The position numbers and the translations under genes were made by a program. A model generated the notes under the pieces. The model did not search any database, was not told the DNA's origin, and was given only the letters and a program-made list of their open reading frames with translations. A stretch of DNA of 64,000 nucleotides from Lunularia cruciata (taxonomy: Eukaryota; Streptophyta; Marchantiopsida; Lunulariales; Lunulariaceae). The DNA is taken from positions 44,831,001-44,895,000 of the forward strand of contig OX419758.1 in the NCBI GenBank assembly GCA_948567375.1, in the 5' to 3' direction. Shown one piece after another: positions 33,172 through 44,381 of this stretch (position 1 is the first letter of the stretch; each line of letters begins with the position of its first letter).

Positions 33172-33845
33172 TCCAAATATCAAGGTGCTCCAAACAAACA
33201 TGGTATATAAACAAGGAGCAAATAATGGAAGGGATCCAATCACAAAAAGTTCAAACAATAGCCCTCCAACTCACACAAATTTATACAATTGAACCTATTA
33301 CCATTTGGCCTTTTGATAACATAAGAGCATCTATCTGATCTTACTATGATCACCAAGGATATGATCGAATGTAATCTTTTAGCTAAAGGTACACCTTGTA
33401 TATATGTGAGTCCACCAACCCTAGGACAACAAGTAAAGGTAGATGAATTGGCTAAGGAGACAGTTTAGGAACCAAAGGTCTAAGATTCAAACCTTACTAC
33501 ACATGATCTGGATGGGTGGTTTTATTTTGACAAACTACCATCAAAATTGATTAACTTGCAAGTCTCACACCAACAAGCTTGCCTTCTAGGCTTTCATAGC
33601 CTCTTTGGTCCATAACCCTATATTTCTAAGCTTTGAAACACTAAAATGAATCAAATTCTGCAAGACTTGCAAATCCCTCATTTGGAATGGTTTCAAAATC
33701 CAACCTCAATTTTTGTCTTGGCACAGATTTGCAAGCACAAATTACCAATCCGACCTTCTCATTCTTGGCTCTACTTCCAATCAATCAAGTTGACTCGACT
33801 ATAATTGATTTTGGTTTCTTGAAGGTGTAGTGTGCTCCCTCACCT
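33172..33845 (-). repeat. Family B LTR, inner half (older copy)
   Basis: Matches the inner half of the B LTR (29699-30300), including the shared GAGCATTGGTACTCC border at about 33160-33180. Its outer half is missing; at about 33850 the sequence passes into the tandem duplication and the non-repetitive island. Confidence 0.6.
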
Positions 33846-33851
33846 CAAATG

Positions 33852-34128
33852 GTCCATTGTAGTGGGAAATATCCAGCATAAAATGATACTTTGTCCCTCT
33901 TCTTCTGGTATCTTATTTGCGTCTGACCTTTATCGGAGGTGAGTGGATGAAACTGATAGCCTTCTTAATACTCATTCTACAGTATAATGTTCCATTTGTA
34001 GTCGGAAATATCCTGCATAAAATGATACTCTGTCCTCTTCTTATGGTATTTTATTTGCGTCTGGCCTTTATCGGAGGTGAGTGGATGAAACTGATAGCCT
34101 TCTTAATACTCATTCTACAGTATACTCT
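33852..34128. repeat. Tandem duplication, two units of 138 bp
   Basis: The block with GGAAATATCCAGCATAAAATG and CTTTATCGGAGGTGAGTGG occurs twice, 138 bp apart (for example CTTTATCGGAGG at 33928 and 34066). The units differ at a few bases. It marks the border between the retrotransposon nest and the island with the F-box gene. Confidence 0.8.
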
Positions 34129-37100
34129 TAGGTGGTAAATTCTTGTCTTACATGTTGGACCATAATTTCAGGTCCCACATCAAATTCTGGTCATAGCCTT
34201 CACATATGCTTTCCACAGGCCGTGCAGAGGTGAACTTAAAAGAAGTAAAGCGCACCACTTTGGGACCACATGCAGGTATCATCGGTTGTAACTGACCAAC
34301 AGTACCATGGAACATGGTTCGGTCTTGAACCTTCTCCAAAGAGCAGGTTTATCATCTCCAGAACGAGATGCGTATTCTCTATGGGTATTCTATATCTTCA
34401 ACGAAACAGAAGTGATGCATTCATACATGGGTACAGCTTCTCGAGGTTTGAAAGTAGAGACATAAGGATTGACTTAGTTATTGACTGGATTGGTTACTTT
34501 CCTCCCACGGTCCTAAAACTGTGCAGATATTAGTGGACGAAAGTTAAAGTGGTGAGAATCGCTTCATGGTTCAGGTCAGGTTCTGAGGTTTTGAGCTCCA
34601 GAGTCAGATGTTTATGTTTGCATGATTGATCTTTGAATCGACATCTTGTCTCGTAATAAACATTTATGGTGTGTTACGGGTTTTAATTTCTCAACTGAGT
34701 CAGTGATGAATTCTCTGTATGACGTCTTTGGGTTCATCGTGCTCATCCTCACTACTAGGATTGACCAAGAGCAAGTAGGGAATTGAGCATGAAGAATTGC
34801 AAGCGCCAGGAAACATTTTCAACACAGGGTAGGTTCAGTATCGTAAGCATTTAGGGTTACGACGGTTGTTAGAAGTCTCGATGCTGTTGAGTTCCAATTG
34901 TTACCTTTCTTAGCAGCTCATGAGATCGTTGGGAAATTGTAGCTGAATTGAATTGTATGGGAAATTGTAGCCTTACTCCAACCCCCAATACACCCCCCGA
35001 TCGTCTTAAACTCAGTGGTGAGATAGCAAGAATGAAGTGATTGGAATGTCTCAGCAGTTCCAAATAGGGAGGAAATAAAGCGAAAGCACACATTACAGGG
35101 ATAGTAAGGCTACCGCCCAGAAACTAGATGATTACAGGATTAGAATTAGGATATATACCGTAGTCCTGCACTGTGGGGCATGATGTATTTCAAATGTAAC
35201 TAGAACAAAGGTTAACTGCGTTCTTTGAAAAAGAGCACGGGCATTCAATTGAGGATGTACAGTACCGTCGAGTGTACTAAACAGACAAATTGATCTTCAG
35301 ATTGCAAGGACTTCTTCATTGCGTTCGACTGACTTTCCAGCGCTACTTTCCTATCAAGCCCAGAAATTCGGTAGCTTGACAGTCTCTAGTCCAGAAGCGC
35401 ACGTTGGATTTCTCAGCACTTGTTTTAATAGTAAGTATATATTGTGGAAGACCTTCCTCCCTAGCTTGTTCGTTCAAGCTCTGACCATTAAGAAACTCCA
35501 ACCTGAATGCAGCAGTTTGGAGTTTCACACTTATCTCTGCTAACTTTAGATGCAAAGTCGGGAGTCCCGCATCTATTTGGTCCATCCGTAGGTGCTATTG
35601 AAGTCAGTTGTGAGTCCAGTTCAACTCTTACGTTCTCCGATTTCAACAAATGTCATGAATGTTTAAGTCCTTCTCGGTCCTCCACTACCATAGTCCTCGA
35701 CGAGTTTTCTCTACGTAGTAATTGCAATCCGATAGTAGCATTCTCATGGTTCGATAGTCTGTATTCAGCGTTGCCAAAACAGACTTTTTCTAAGTCCTTA
35801 GGATCGCTTAGAGACCACCTTCACAAGTCGAAATTCCAGCGGAAAGTGAAATTACACAGCAAGAATCCCAGAAAATTTGGGCAGGAAGAAGTGGTCGGTT
35901 GATGGCGATGAATAGAATTGGCTTAGCAGTGACTAAACTTTCACAATTCCTTCTAAAAAGTTCCCTCTGAGCTCTGACCAAACTGTGAAATGTCCAGCAA
36001 ATAAATCCTCCGCTCTATCTACCTGTACCTGAGAATTCTAGTGCCTCAAATAGCAAACAGGTCCTTTTCAGTACACCTGGTGCTCTGAAAACTATATGCG
36101 CTCCAGCTTAATTCGATTGTGACGAATTGCTACAGTCGGGCATATCTCTTCTATCCTTTCATTTCCCGGTCGTAAAGCTTGTTTAGCTCAAAATTGGTTT
36201 TCTTCTTTAATCGCTCACGGCTTTGACCCCAGTTGCAGATGAACATGCGCGTTCACAAGAAAATGCTTTGCAAGTCCTGCGAAGTCGTTCCTGTCAGGAA
36301 TCATATCCATCGCAGAGAAAGGACCTCTCTCACGTTCTTCTGCAGACGGAGTCAAGTAGCATGTAAATTGATACAATTCGTGATATGGAATCCCTCGTGT
36401 TAAAAATTGGTTTCAGCGCATGCCTTGACCGTAGTGCTGACCTGAAGAGTCCTCAACCGACATTTATCACCAGTCTCGATAGTGGGAAGATGATTGACGG
36501 CATTTAACACTCGCTGGTTTATAAACTTCATCCCGACTAGTTTGGAGCGATGGACCCGAATGAGACAAAATGCATGCTCTGCTGTTACAGGCTCTTTCTG
36601 AAGTCAAGGTCAGTCGTCTCTAGATTGAGTCTTTCTACCTTAGCTCGCATCGCAACGGAGCTGCTCTTTGTTCTCCATCCCAAGTGGACCCGCGGTGGGG
36701 TCCCAGAGCTCCAGACTTTCGTGCCCATCCTGTCCGTAGCTTGAAGACCAAGTGGCGCTTCCTTCCGCTATTGCTGATAGACCACATGTGAGCTCCTGCC
36801 CGAACAAAACGGATATTATCTTCTAACTCATCTGTAATTTCATTGAATTTCTGGTTCTTCCCGCTGACTCTTGTGGTTACTCGGCGGTAGGTTATACAAT
36901 GGCGATGGCGGGAGGAGCAAACGGGAATTCCTCTGTCCACACCCACGAGTCAATCAAGAACCACTGAGCAATTCACTAAAGTAGAGTCGCTATCTCCAAG
37001 TACTACAGTAGGTAGACACCCGGCCATGGACGTGGACCCTAGACGAACCGTCGCTCAATGGATGACTGATCCGCGTTTGGTACCAGAGTCAAACTGGAGG

Positions 37101-37903
37101 ACAGATGGTGCTTTACAACTGGTAACTCGCGCGTTTCACCGAGCCAGACCACCTCACTTTCACTTGCCCACGAGAGCTCCTACGGGAGCGAGCGAGGATA
37201 TACCCGTGCGTGTAATGGAAGCATTTCAGAAAACTCAATGAGAAGCAAAACGGACACGACTTCCTCCCAGAGATAGTTCGAAGATGCAGGCAGCGAACAC
37301 CCTAGTCTTTCGCGTATGTTCTTTCTCCATCTAAACCTGAATCGACTGTTCAATTCATTCTTCGGATGAAATACTGTTCCACTGTTCCATACTTGGGACT
37401 TGCTTTCCTAGTCTTTTTCGTCTTCCGCACCTTCACGTTCACGTATGTACACCTCACGCGGTTTTAGGTGTTACTCTCTCGGTGACAATCGTCTAGTATG
37501 ACTCTCATGTTTACATCTCCATGCTGTCTGCTTGAGAATTTTAGCAGCAATTTTATTAGATTCCACTCCAAAGTTGCTTTGTACGATGCTCATGTCTTCC
37601 CTTCTCTAGACCCTTGGAAGTAGAATTTTAGCTTGTAGGTCTTCGGAAACACAATCACGCGTTGTGCAACCGTACTAGTCGTACAAGAGATTCCTCCCGA
37701 CGTTTCCTTTCCCGTTCACACGCTCGCTGCCGTGACCTATGGCGCTTGGGCAGAACTTCTTTCGAGCTTGCTTGGAATTCGTACATTAGTAGCAGGCCGG
37801 GATACAACCTCCGGGGCTCTTACAGGGGAATTAGAAGGGGTTTTGGCCGGCTGTATCGAACGCTGCAAGCACCAAGAAATTTCAGAGATCGCAGTTGGGA
37901 AGG
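34129..37903. other. Non-repetitive region upstream of the F-box gene
   Basis: 3.8 kb of more balanced base composition with no similarity to the retroelements around it. Short open stretches exist (for example 35507-35902 plus and 36635-36946 minus), but none shows a recognisable domain or a convincing start context. The last 500-1000 bases are likely to hold the promoter and 5' untranslated region of the F-box gene; no clear TATA box was identified. Confidence 0.5.
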
Positions 37904-39394
37904 ATGGCAGGCACATCTGCAACAGATGAGCACGCTCTGGTTGATATGTTTCACCATAGTTTGGGAATGGATCTAGAGATGGATGAAGACAGGGATCATG
38001 AGGAGCCCGTGAGCATTAGCTTACTTCCCGAAGCGCTGATAGGGGAGATTCTTTCTAACTTATCTGACGCAAGGGATTTGGCCAAGGCTGCTCTGGTGAA
38101 CTCGTGTTTCCGCAGGAGCTCATCGTACGTAAAGTATGTCCGCCATATCTGTAGACTGAAGAATGTTTTGAAAGCTTCTGAAGAGCCAGGTGTGACTAAG
38201 ACACCCTTCAAGGAGACTCTCGTCGGTGTGGTTAAGAACCTAAAATGTGTGGAACGATTGCGCTTCGAAATTGAGGACGATTTACAGACAAACAGATTCA
38301 AGGGGGATGTGCTGGAGAAGTACAGCCTGTGGCTCAGTGAGGGCCCTTACCTTGAGCGCTGGTTACCGATTGTGGGCGCAAAATTACAGAGTCTCACTCT
38401 TATCGATTATGGGCAGCAGGCCATCTTCCAAACTACTCCTCTTCTTCAACTCCTTTCTGTGCATTGCAAGCAGTTGCGCAACATCGAGCTGAGGAACATG
38501 TTTCTAGACACCAATAACTGTCTGAAAATGCATCGGGTTCACACTCTGTCCCTGCGCTGCGTGAAACTTCTGGAGAATGGGCTCGAAGACATCAACAAGT
38601 GCATGCCTAATCTCGAGACAGTTACATTAGTGACAGTTGTGGGTCTTAACAGAGCCGTCTTTAACTCAGATTGTCTCAAGGTTTTATGTCTGGGCTTGGC
38701 CACAAAGGTCAACACGGTAAGGCTTGATCTACAACTGCTGCACAAACTTCAACTGAAGATGGCGTGCCCAGATGAACTCAAAGTGAAAGCCCCCAACCTG
38801 CAAGCTCTTGCTCTGTCTATGAGCAGACGCACAGATGAACAGGTTGTGGAGTTCGAAGGAGTCACAAAGCTGAAAGAGCTTCTGATGGGTGCGTCAGAGA
38901 TTTCCACTCTTTCAAGGTTAAGTTCTGCCAATCGATCTCTGGAGAAGGTGTTCTTGGACGTTCCCTGCTTGACTTTTGACGAAGTTGGTGGATTCAAAGG
39001 AGTCAGGCAGCCTTTGCCTGCCTCGCTTCCGTCAATGGAAGCGATTAGGACATGCTGCGCAGGGCTTCAAGTCTTGAGCGTGGGGCCTGGCTTGTGGTAC
39101 TCTCTAGAGCAGGACATGAACAGGAACATTGGCGTTGTTTACCCGAAGTGGCCATCGATGAAGAGGTTAATCTTGCACTTGGTGGTGCGGGACATGAAGT
39201 TGAGTTATGCGTTGCTGTCTACCCTAGTGATCGCAATGATAGACACCTTGTCCACTTTAGAAGTTTACGTGCACAAGGACTCCTCAGTTGAGCCTGACGC
39301 GTTTCTGCAGATGAAGGAAGAGTTCCCTACCTTGCGCACCTTGAAGGTGGATAGTTGGACGAAGGGCTTGAAGTTTGATTGTTTTAGTTTGTAG
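37904..39394 (+). CDS. F-box protein with leucine-rich C-terminal region
   Basis: Intronless frame of 496 codons. F-box proteins are substrate receptors of SCF ubiquitin ligases, binding SKP1 through the F-box. Here the F-box is at residues about 38-82 (SLLPEALIGEILSNLSDARD, then LAKAALVNSCFRR). The rest is Leu-rich with degenerate LRR-like units (LQSLTLIDYG, LRNIELRNMFL, VHTLSLRCVKLL, LETVTLVTVVGL, LKVLCLGLA, LQALALSMS, LRTLKVDSW). The ATG at 37904 has A at -3 and G at +4; an in-frame TTG lies three codons upstream but is not a plant start. No signal peptide or membrane segment. The architecture resembles plant F-box/LRR proteins; I cannot name the orthologue. Frame and codon use look intact and selected. 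Confidence 0.9.
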   Translation: MAGTSATDEHALVDMFHHSLGMDLEMDEDRDHEEPVSISLLPEALIGEILSNLSDARDLAKAALVNSCFRRSSSYVKYVRHICRLKNVLKASEEPGVTKTPFKETLVGVVKNLKCVERLRFEIEDDLQTNRFKGDVLEKYSLWLSEGPYLERWLPIVGAKLQSLTLIDYGQQAIFQTTPLLQLLSVHCKQLRNIELRNMFLDTNNCLKMHRVHTLSLRCVKLLENGLEDINKCMPNLETVTLVTVVGLNRAVFNSDCLKVLCLGLATKVNTVRLDLQLLHKLQLKMACPDELKVKAPNLQALALSMSRRTDEQVVEFEGVTKLKELLMGASEISTLSRLSSANRSLEKVFLDVPCLTFDEVGGFKGVRQPLPASLPSMEAIRTCCAGLQVLSVGPGLWYSLEQDMNRNIGVVYPKWPSMKRLILHLVVRDMKLSYALLSTLVIAMIDTLSTLEVYVHKDSSVEPDAFLQMKEEFPTLRTLKVDSWTKGLKFDCFSL

Positions 39395-39607
39395 TAATTA
39401 ATCAGGAAATCTGTTCTTGCTCTGTCCAATTGGGTCGCTTAGAGATCCAGAGATCGAGACACAGCATCCTGTTGAAAGTCTTCATAATCTTTAAAGGCTC
39501 GCATTTGTATCATTGTAAGGTCCCCTTTGGATGGCTTTGACCAGAGATCTGTCCTTAAAAGGATGGATCCTGCAGCAAATGGGAGCATAAAACTCGGAAG
39601 TCACTTC

Positions 39608-39613
39608 AATAAA
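39608..39613 (+). terminator. Possible polyadenylation signal of the F-box gene
   Basis: AATAAA 214 bases after the stop codon, within a T- and A-containing 3' flank. Plant poly(A) signals are loose, so this is only a candidate. Confidence 0.35.
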
Positions 39614-42600
39614 TCGAGAAGCTCAAGCAGGAGAACTTTTTCGTGTGAGGCGTACATCCGATGTTGAAAAAGCATCCTTGCGGGTGATGAAAGAGGAGGC
39701 ACACGAAGACAGAGGAGGCGAACTGAGCTGAAGGAGAATACAGCTGCTCTGCAAGTACCTTTTTTCTGCCAATATGCCTCTCTGGACGATGGTCCCAGCG
39801 ATGAGGTACTTCAAACTAGAAGGTGGAGGCTGATGCAAGTAACACAGGGTAAATTACCCTGTATGTATCTCCAATGAGTGAAAGAGGTATCTCGAGAGGA
39901 GTGTCGAAATATTGAGGTACATGTAGGAAAATGGACGACAAACAAAGTATTTGCTCTGGAAAACTTTCCACTTTGTAAGAAGGTCTCTTGACAATGTCCT
40001 GATGAATGGCTGCATGTAGAAAACGATTGAGGCGCCAACAGAAGTAGCAGGAAAGTGAATCAGAACTGGGAGTGTCGTCTCTTTCATTTCTGTCTGTATA
40101 AGGTTCCTCTAAAAGACCATAACCGACGAGGTATAAGAAGAGGGAAGACGTATATGGCAGAATGTGGTGGAACGTAGGATTATTGCAAACGTCTTTCGTT
40201 GTACCGAGAGCTTACCAATTTTTTGTACTGAAAACTTATAAATTGCACAGCACAATGCATTGGTTGTGTTCAATGATCATTCTGCTTGATCTGCGCAGTA
40301 CATGCTTTAGTGTACCTTTACAATGCCTTTAGCTGATGAATATTCCTTGGGTGAGGAATTCCTTTCCCACATCTCGGATGTCTCGATCCTTATATTTTCC
40401 TGTCTAATGGACACTTGCTCGAGCGTCGTGGTCATGGTGGGTTCAAGTATCGGATGTCTTCGTGAGCTCTGGCATTGTCAACATCATTGTGGTGTTGAGC
40501 AGGCAATCCTTCCAGATTTTCTTCCTCGTTTATATTGGTTCAACCGTGCGTATGGTTTTCAGGTCCGTTGCACTGTCCTCATCCGTGAAGATGTTCCGTA
40601 CTTCCCGAAATTGGTGGAGTTGATATGAGTAATAATTTTGTGTATCGTATCCCTCTATCAAAGGCATCGCTCTTTCACTGAAAATATGATATGATCGAGT
40701 AGAGTCAAGCTAATGAGTTGTACGACAAGTGTTACAATCTCTCTGCCTTCTCGTGCACCAGCTTTCGCAGGTCTATCACCTCGTCTACTAAACTTGAAGA
40801 TGCAGTCCACGGGGCTTGCGAACCCCGGCTCAAAACAAAGTCTTACTCAGACTTCTCTTGTTTCCTCTAGCTACCAATCACTTTAGCAGCCAAGCTTGCT
40901 TCGAGGTAGCCTTGTCACCCTGGGTCCTGCTGCTTAGGTCTACTGCAGATACTCATCACAGAGACATCTGGCCTAGTATTATAACAGTCCATCTGTATTG
41001 TTAACTCATCCTCGATATAGATGATGACAGCTTAACTGACAGCCCGCCAGCCCACTTATATCAACAAAGTCTGCAATAGTTCTCTATGGTTCACAATCAT
41101 CCCTTACAGTAGCTGACTTCGTTTTCATGTGGAACAGTGGAACTATGTCTATCAACGTTGCCAAATAAATGGCATGGAACCGTAGCAGAACAACGACAGG
41201 CACTCCCCTTGTCTGTCTGTCCGGTCAGGCTAACAAATAAGATTTATTCTGCTTTTTAATGTGTCTCGAGGGCGATTACACCAGATCTCTACAGTGCCGG
41301 CCTCCTTCATGAATAGTCGACCCTTCCATGACGGAGGAGACAGTGTCATGCAATCTCTCGCTGCCTGGTACTGGCAAATTGCAGCCTCACATGCGCCGAC
41401 GGGACCGACCACGCGAGGACTTCCCCATTCAGGACCACTTCAGGTCCTACATAGAAAGATAGCACAATGACTTCCCCGAAGTCGTGCGAAGTCTTCTCCT
41501 GCCAAAAGTCCTCACAAGGGCGGTTGTAAATCTTGACAAAATATCCTTGTCACCAGCTCCTTTTCTGGGTTCTTACTCTTTTGAATGAACTGGACAGACA
41601 GTAACCCCGAAACCTGTGGAAAGTATGGAAAGACCAAAACGTGGCAGGAAGAAGACGGAAAGTGGCTACCGGAAAGTGGCTACCGACACGAGCGAGCAGG
41701 AGGGTTTTCTATTTATACGTAGCAACGGTCCGCTTGGTCCCAGTCAGAACTCATCCAAGTGATCATCCCTGCTCAGACCTCTCCCTGTCTTTATATGATA
41801 TTCGTAGCGGACGGTTCGATCATTTAGTTTCGCCCCTGTAAGTAAAGTTTTATCTTTAACAGATAAACTCGGTTGTCACTTGGACTTAGTTTGGACTCTC
41901 TTGAATATAAGTTGAAACTGAATTGAAGTCCAAATTAAATTGTGGGCCAAGCAAGGTCAAAATCAATGTCTATTTATAATGACCCGTTTTAACTCTTGTG
42001 TTTTATCCTTATACGGCTTGATGTGTCGATTTCCTTCGCGGTCGCCTCTGTGTGTATAAGATGACCTCGCCCACGACTACCATTTGGCAATGCGGAAGAG
42101 AAAGAATTTCAAACTATGATTACAAAGCTCGTGAAGGACTCCTGCCCACTGTCGGCGTTAATCCGTCCCTCTCTCTATCGAGCTTGGACTCTGGTACCCA
42201 CAAAGGCATACTGGGTTTTTCATTCCTCTGCGAAGAGAAAGCAGAACAATTCGAGAGAGGGGAGAACTGACAAAGCGGACGCTGGACTTAGAGGACAAAA
42301 TAAGTGGTTTCAATTCAGTACCAAAACTGTAAAGTCTTTAAGGTGTGATTTCATATAAAATAAATAAATAAAATAGAAATAAAAATAAGAAAAGGGAAGG
42401 GCGGGCGACCGCGTAGTATACTGAGAAATACTCACTCTACTAAAATGATTGTCTTTACTTTTTCAGTAGCTATTCAGTTCAAGTCTTTTAGAGATTTCCG
42501 TAAGCTAGTCCATAGATCCATTCCATTTAGTAAGGACATGCTTCAATGGGCTGTCCCGTGGTTAATGGTGGTCAGCCCTTTCCCGAAACGATTCGTAATC

Positions 42601-43030
42601 TCCCAAAATTGTTTGTGACACCATTTGCTTGGTTCTACCATACACAGACGCCGCGTGGTGATTGAGATCGAGAGATAGGAAGGGAAGGGAAGACAAAAGA
42701 GGAAATAAATTTGAAAAGATTGATAAAATCTGTTCAGGAATATACAACTACTACCAAACTGTCCGCGTTGCAACCGTCGTGACAAAATGAGCTGACGCCT
42801 ACTTTGATCCATCTCAGACGCTCTTTGTTCTTTCCCCGCGCATCTCGTAAAGGCAGAAGGCGACCGCGTGTGATAACCCCATCAAGCAATACAAACGAAA
42901 AGACATAGAAGGTAATATGGGGATAAGCTCTAATAACAGTGATGAAAGGCGACCTCGTAGGAAAAACGAGGATGGGAAGACCCCATCAAATAACATGGGT
43001 AAGAGGTATTTACCTTGTAACGACTACAAT
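39614..43030. other. Non-repetitive region downstream of the F-box gene
   Basis: 3.4 kb without a supportable gene. The longest candidates are a plus frame of 101 codons at 40323-40628 (MPLADEYSLGEEF start, no known domain) and short frames near 41641-41841 and 42116-42358. None has homology I recognise. AT content rises from about 42.3 kb. Short GGCGACCGCG-type motifs begin here (42404, 42860, 42945). Confidence 0.45.
42945..42995. repeat. Short dispersed motif with GATGGG/CCCATC hairpin, copy 1
   Basis: GGCGACCTCGTAGG, then AACGAGGATGGGAAGACC and CCATCAA. The 6-bp arms GATGGG and CCCATC can pair around AAGAC. A near-identical block is at 47057-47105, and partial ones are at 42404 and 42860-42890. 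Confidence 0.55.
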
Positions 43031-43033
43031 TTC

Positions 43034-43168
43034 TGAGCCTTGGAAGTCGAACAGTCTATTAACATCCGGACATCACCTAGAGCCATGCAAGTCGAACAGT
43101 CTATTAACATATGGGCATCACCTAGACCCATGCAAGTCGAACAATCTATTAACATCCGAGCATCACCT
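43034..43168. repeat. Minisatellite, three units of 45 bp
   Basis: Three direct units with GTCGAACAGTCTATTAACAT starting at 43046, 43091 and 43136 (the last with one change). The length is a multiple of three, so the plus frame 42939-43175 repeats SNSLLTSGHHL-like units, but there is no other evidence of coding. Confidence 0.85.
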
Positions 43169-44348
43169 GGTGTGATTGTTTTTTATTTATTTTTTCTATA
43201 AAACAATGCTCATGAATTATTTGAAAAAAACTATTATAAAATATGAGAATGAGAGTAATATTTATAAACGTTTCAAATAATACATATTTTTAACTCCTTG
43301 ACAACTATGTCAAACATCACGAATATGTCAAACGCCATATCAATGCATTTCATTACTAGGGGTAATCTTCTCAAGAGATCAATTTTATATGCTATTAATG
43401 GGTTTTTAATCAAGAATTTATCAAATTTTAATGGATTGACATATGGTACAACTGAATAATAGGTTCTTGATTTGAAAAAGTTTAGTGAAGTTTTTAAAAA
43501 AAATTTATGAAAAATATATTAAAATCATTAACACTGAGTGATTAAAAAAAATTCATTCCGATGTTAATTTATTTTTTGTGAAAAAGGCTGCGTACAGTTC
43601 TCCAAGTCGCTTCCTAAAATTTTATGAAATTACTGATAAAAATACTTTATTGAATGGGCCACTTGACTTTGTCTTTGTATGTTAACATCTCATTCAAGAA
43701 ATATAAAGTCCTGGGTCAGTTCGATGAGGTCCAAATACTATGAATGTCTATTATTGACCTGGCGTTGAAGATTTATTAGTTAATCTTTTCTATCTCTCTA
43801 AAATGAACCCTACATTTACGAGTCTTTCCTCGCTTTGGTCGCATGACTATAGACTTTCTGTTCACCTCTAGCTCGAAAATGAATATTTTCCTTTCCTTAG
43901 AAATTATTAAAATAAATTGTTTTCTAAAGTATATTTCTAGATAGATTGCGATCTGTTCTTAAACTTGACTAGTATTTGTATGAATTCTGCTACCGGCAAC
44001 GATGTCTCCCACAACAGATATGTAAGATATGCAATTTCCCAAATTAGGTCGGGCAAAGAGATTTCAGAATCAGGACTAAACTAATAGGAAAGAATGTAGA
44101 TTTGGAAGTATAACAGGTTTGAATTTGACTCGCTTAATCGTAAGAAACACAACAGCATTGTATTTTAGCTAAAAGAACTGGTTAGCTTCCTTTTTGTACA
44201 AAGTAAAGCAGAATAAAAACCATACACGTTTCTTCTTAAAATATTCAGTTAAATTAGATTATAATTCCGTGCCAAATAAGATTATTATCTCTTACCAGAA
44301 TAAAATTTATGTACTTTAGAAAGGATGGAACTTTCCAAATTTTGGGTA

Positions 44349-44381
44349 CATATCAACACACTGATAATGTGTGTTGATATG
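44349..44381. repeat. Perfect inverted repeat, 13-bp arms, 7-base loop
   Basis: CATATCAACACAC, loop TGATAAT, GTGTGTTGATATG. In transcripts it would form a stable hairpin. No T-run for termination follows directly, and no gene adjoins it. Confidence 0.8.

Larger units (their letters stand above)
31074..33845 (-). mobile_element. Older family B copy, 5' part only
   Basis: Degenerate minus-strand B element: gag remnants at 31086-31291 and 32014-32820, then leader, then the inner part of its 5' LTR from about 33172 (GAGCATTGGTAC border) to about 33845. It was cut on the left by insertion of the younger B element at 31073 and interrupted at 31291/32014 by a family C solo LTR. It lacks most stretches longer than 60 codons. 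Confidence 0.65.

Noticed and set aside
37662-37976. 104-codon Arg-rich plus frame overlapping the start of the F-box gene
   Set aside because: Out of frame with the F-box gene, no domain, and it overlaps the well-supported start; treated as chance in the 5' flank.
38247-38492. Other frames inside the F-box gene, both strands
   Set aside because: Shadows of the 496-codon frame; none has independent support.
40323-40628. 101-codon frame as a second host gene
   Set aside because: No domain, ordinary length for chance in this composition, and no start or splice context that decides it.
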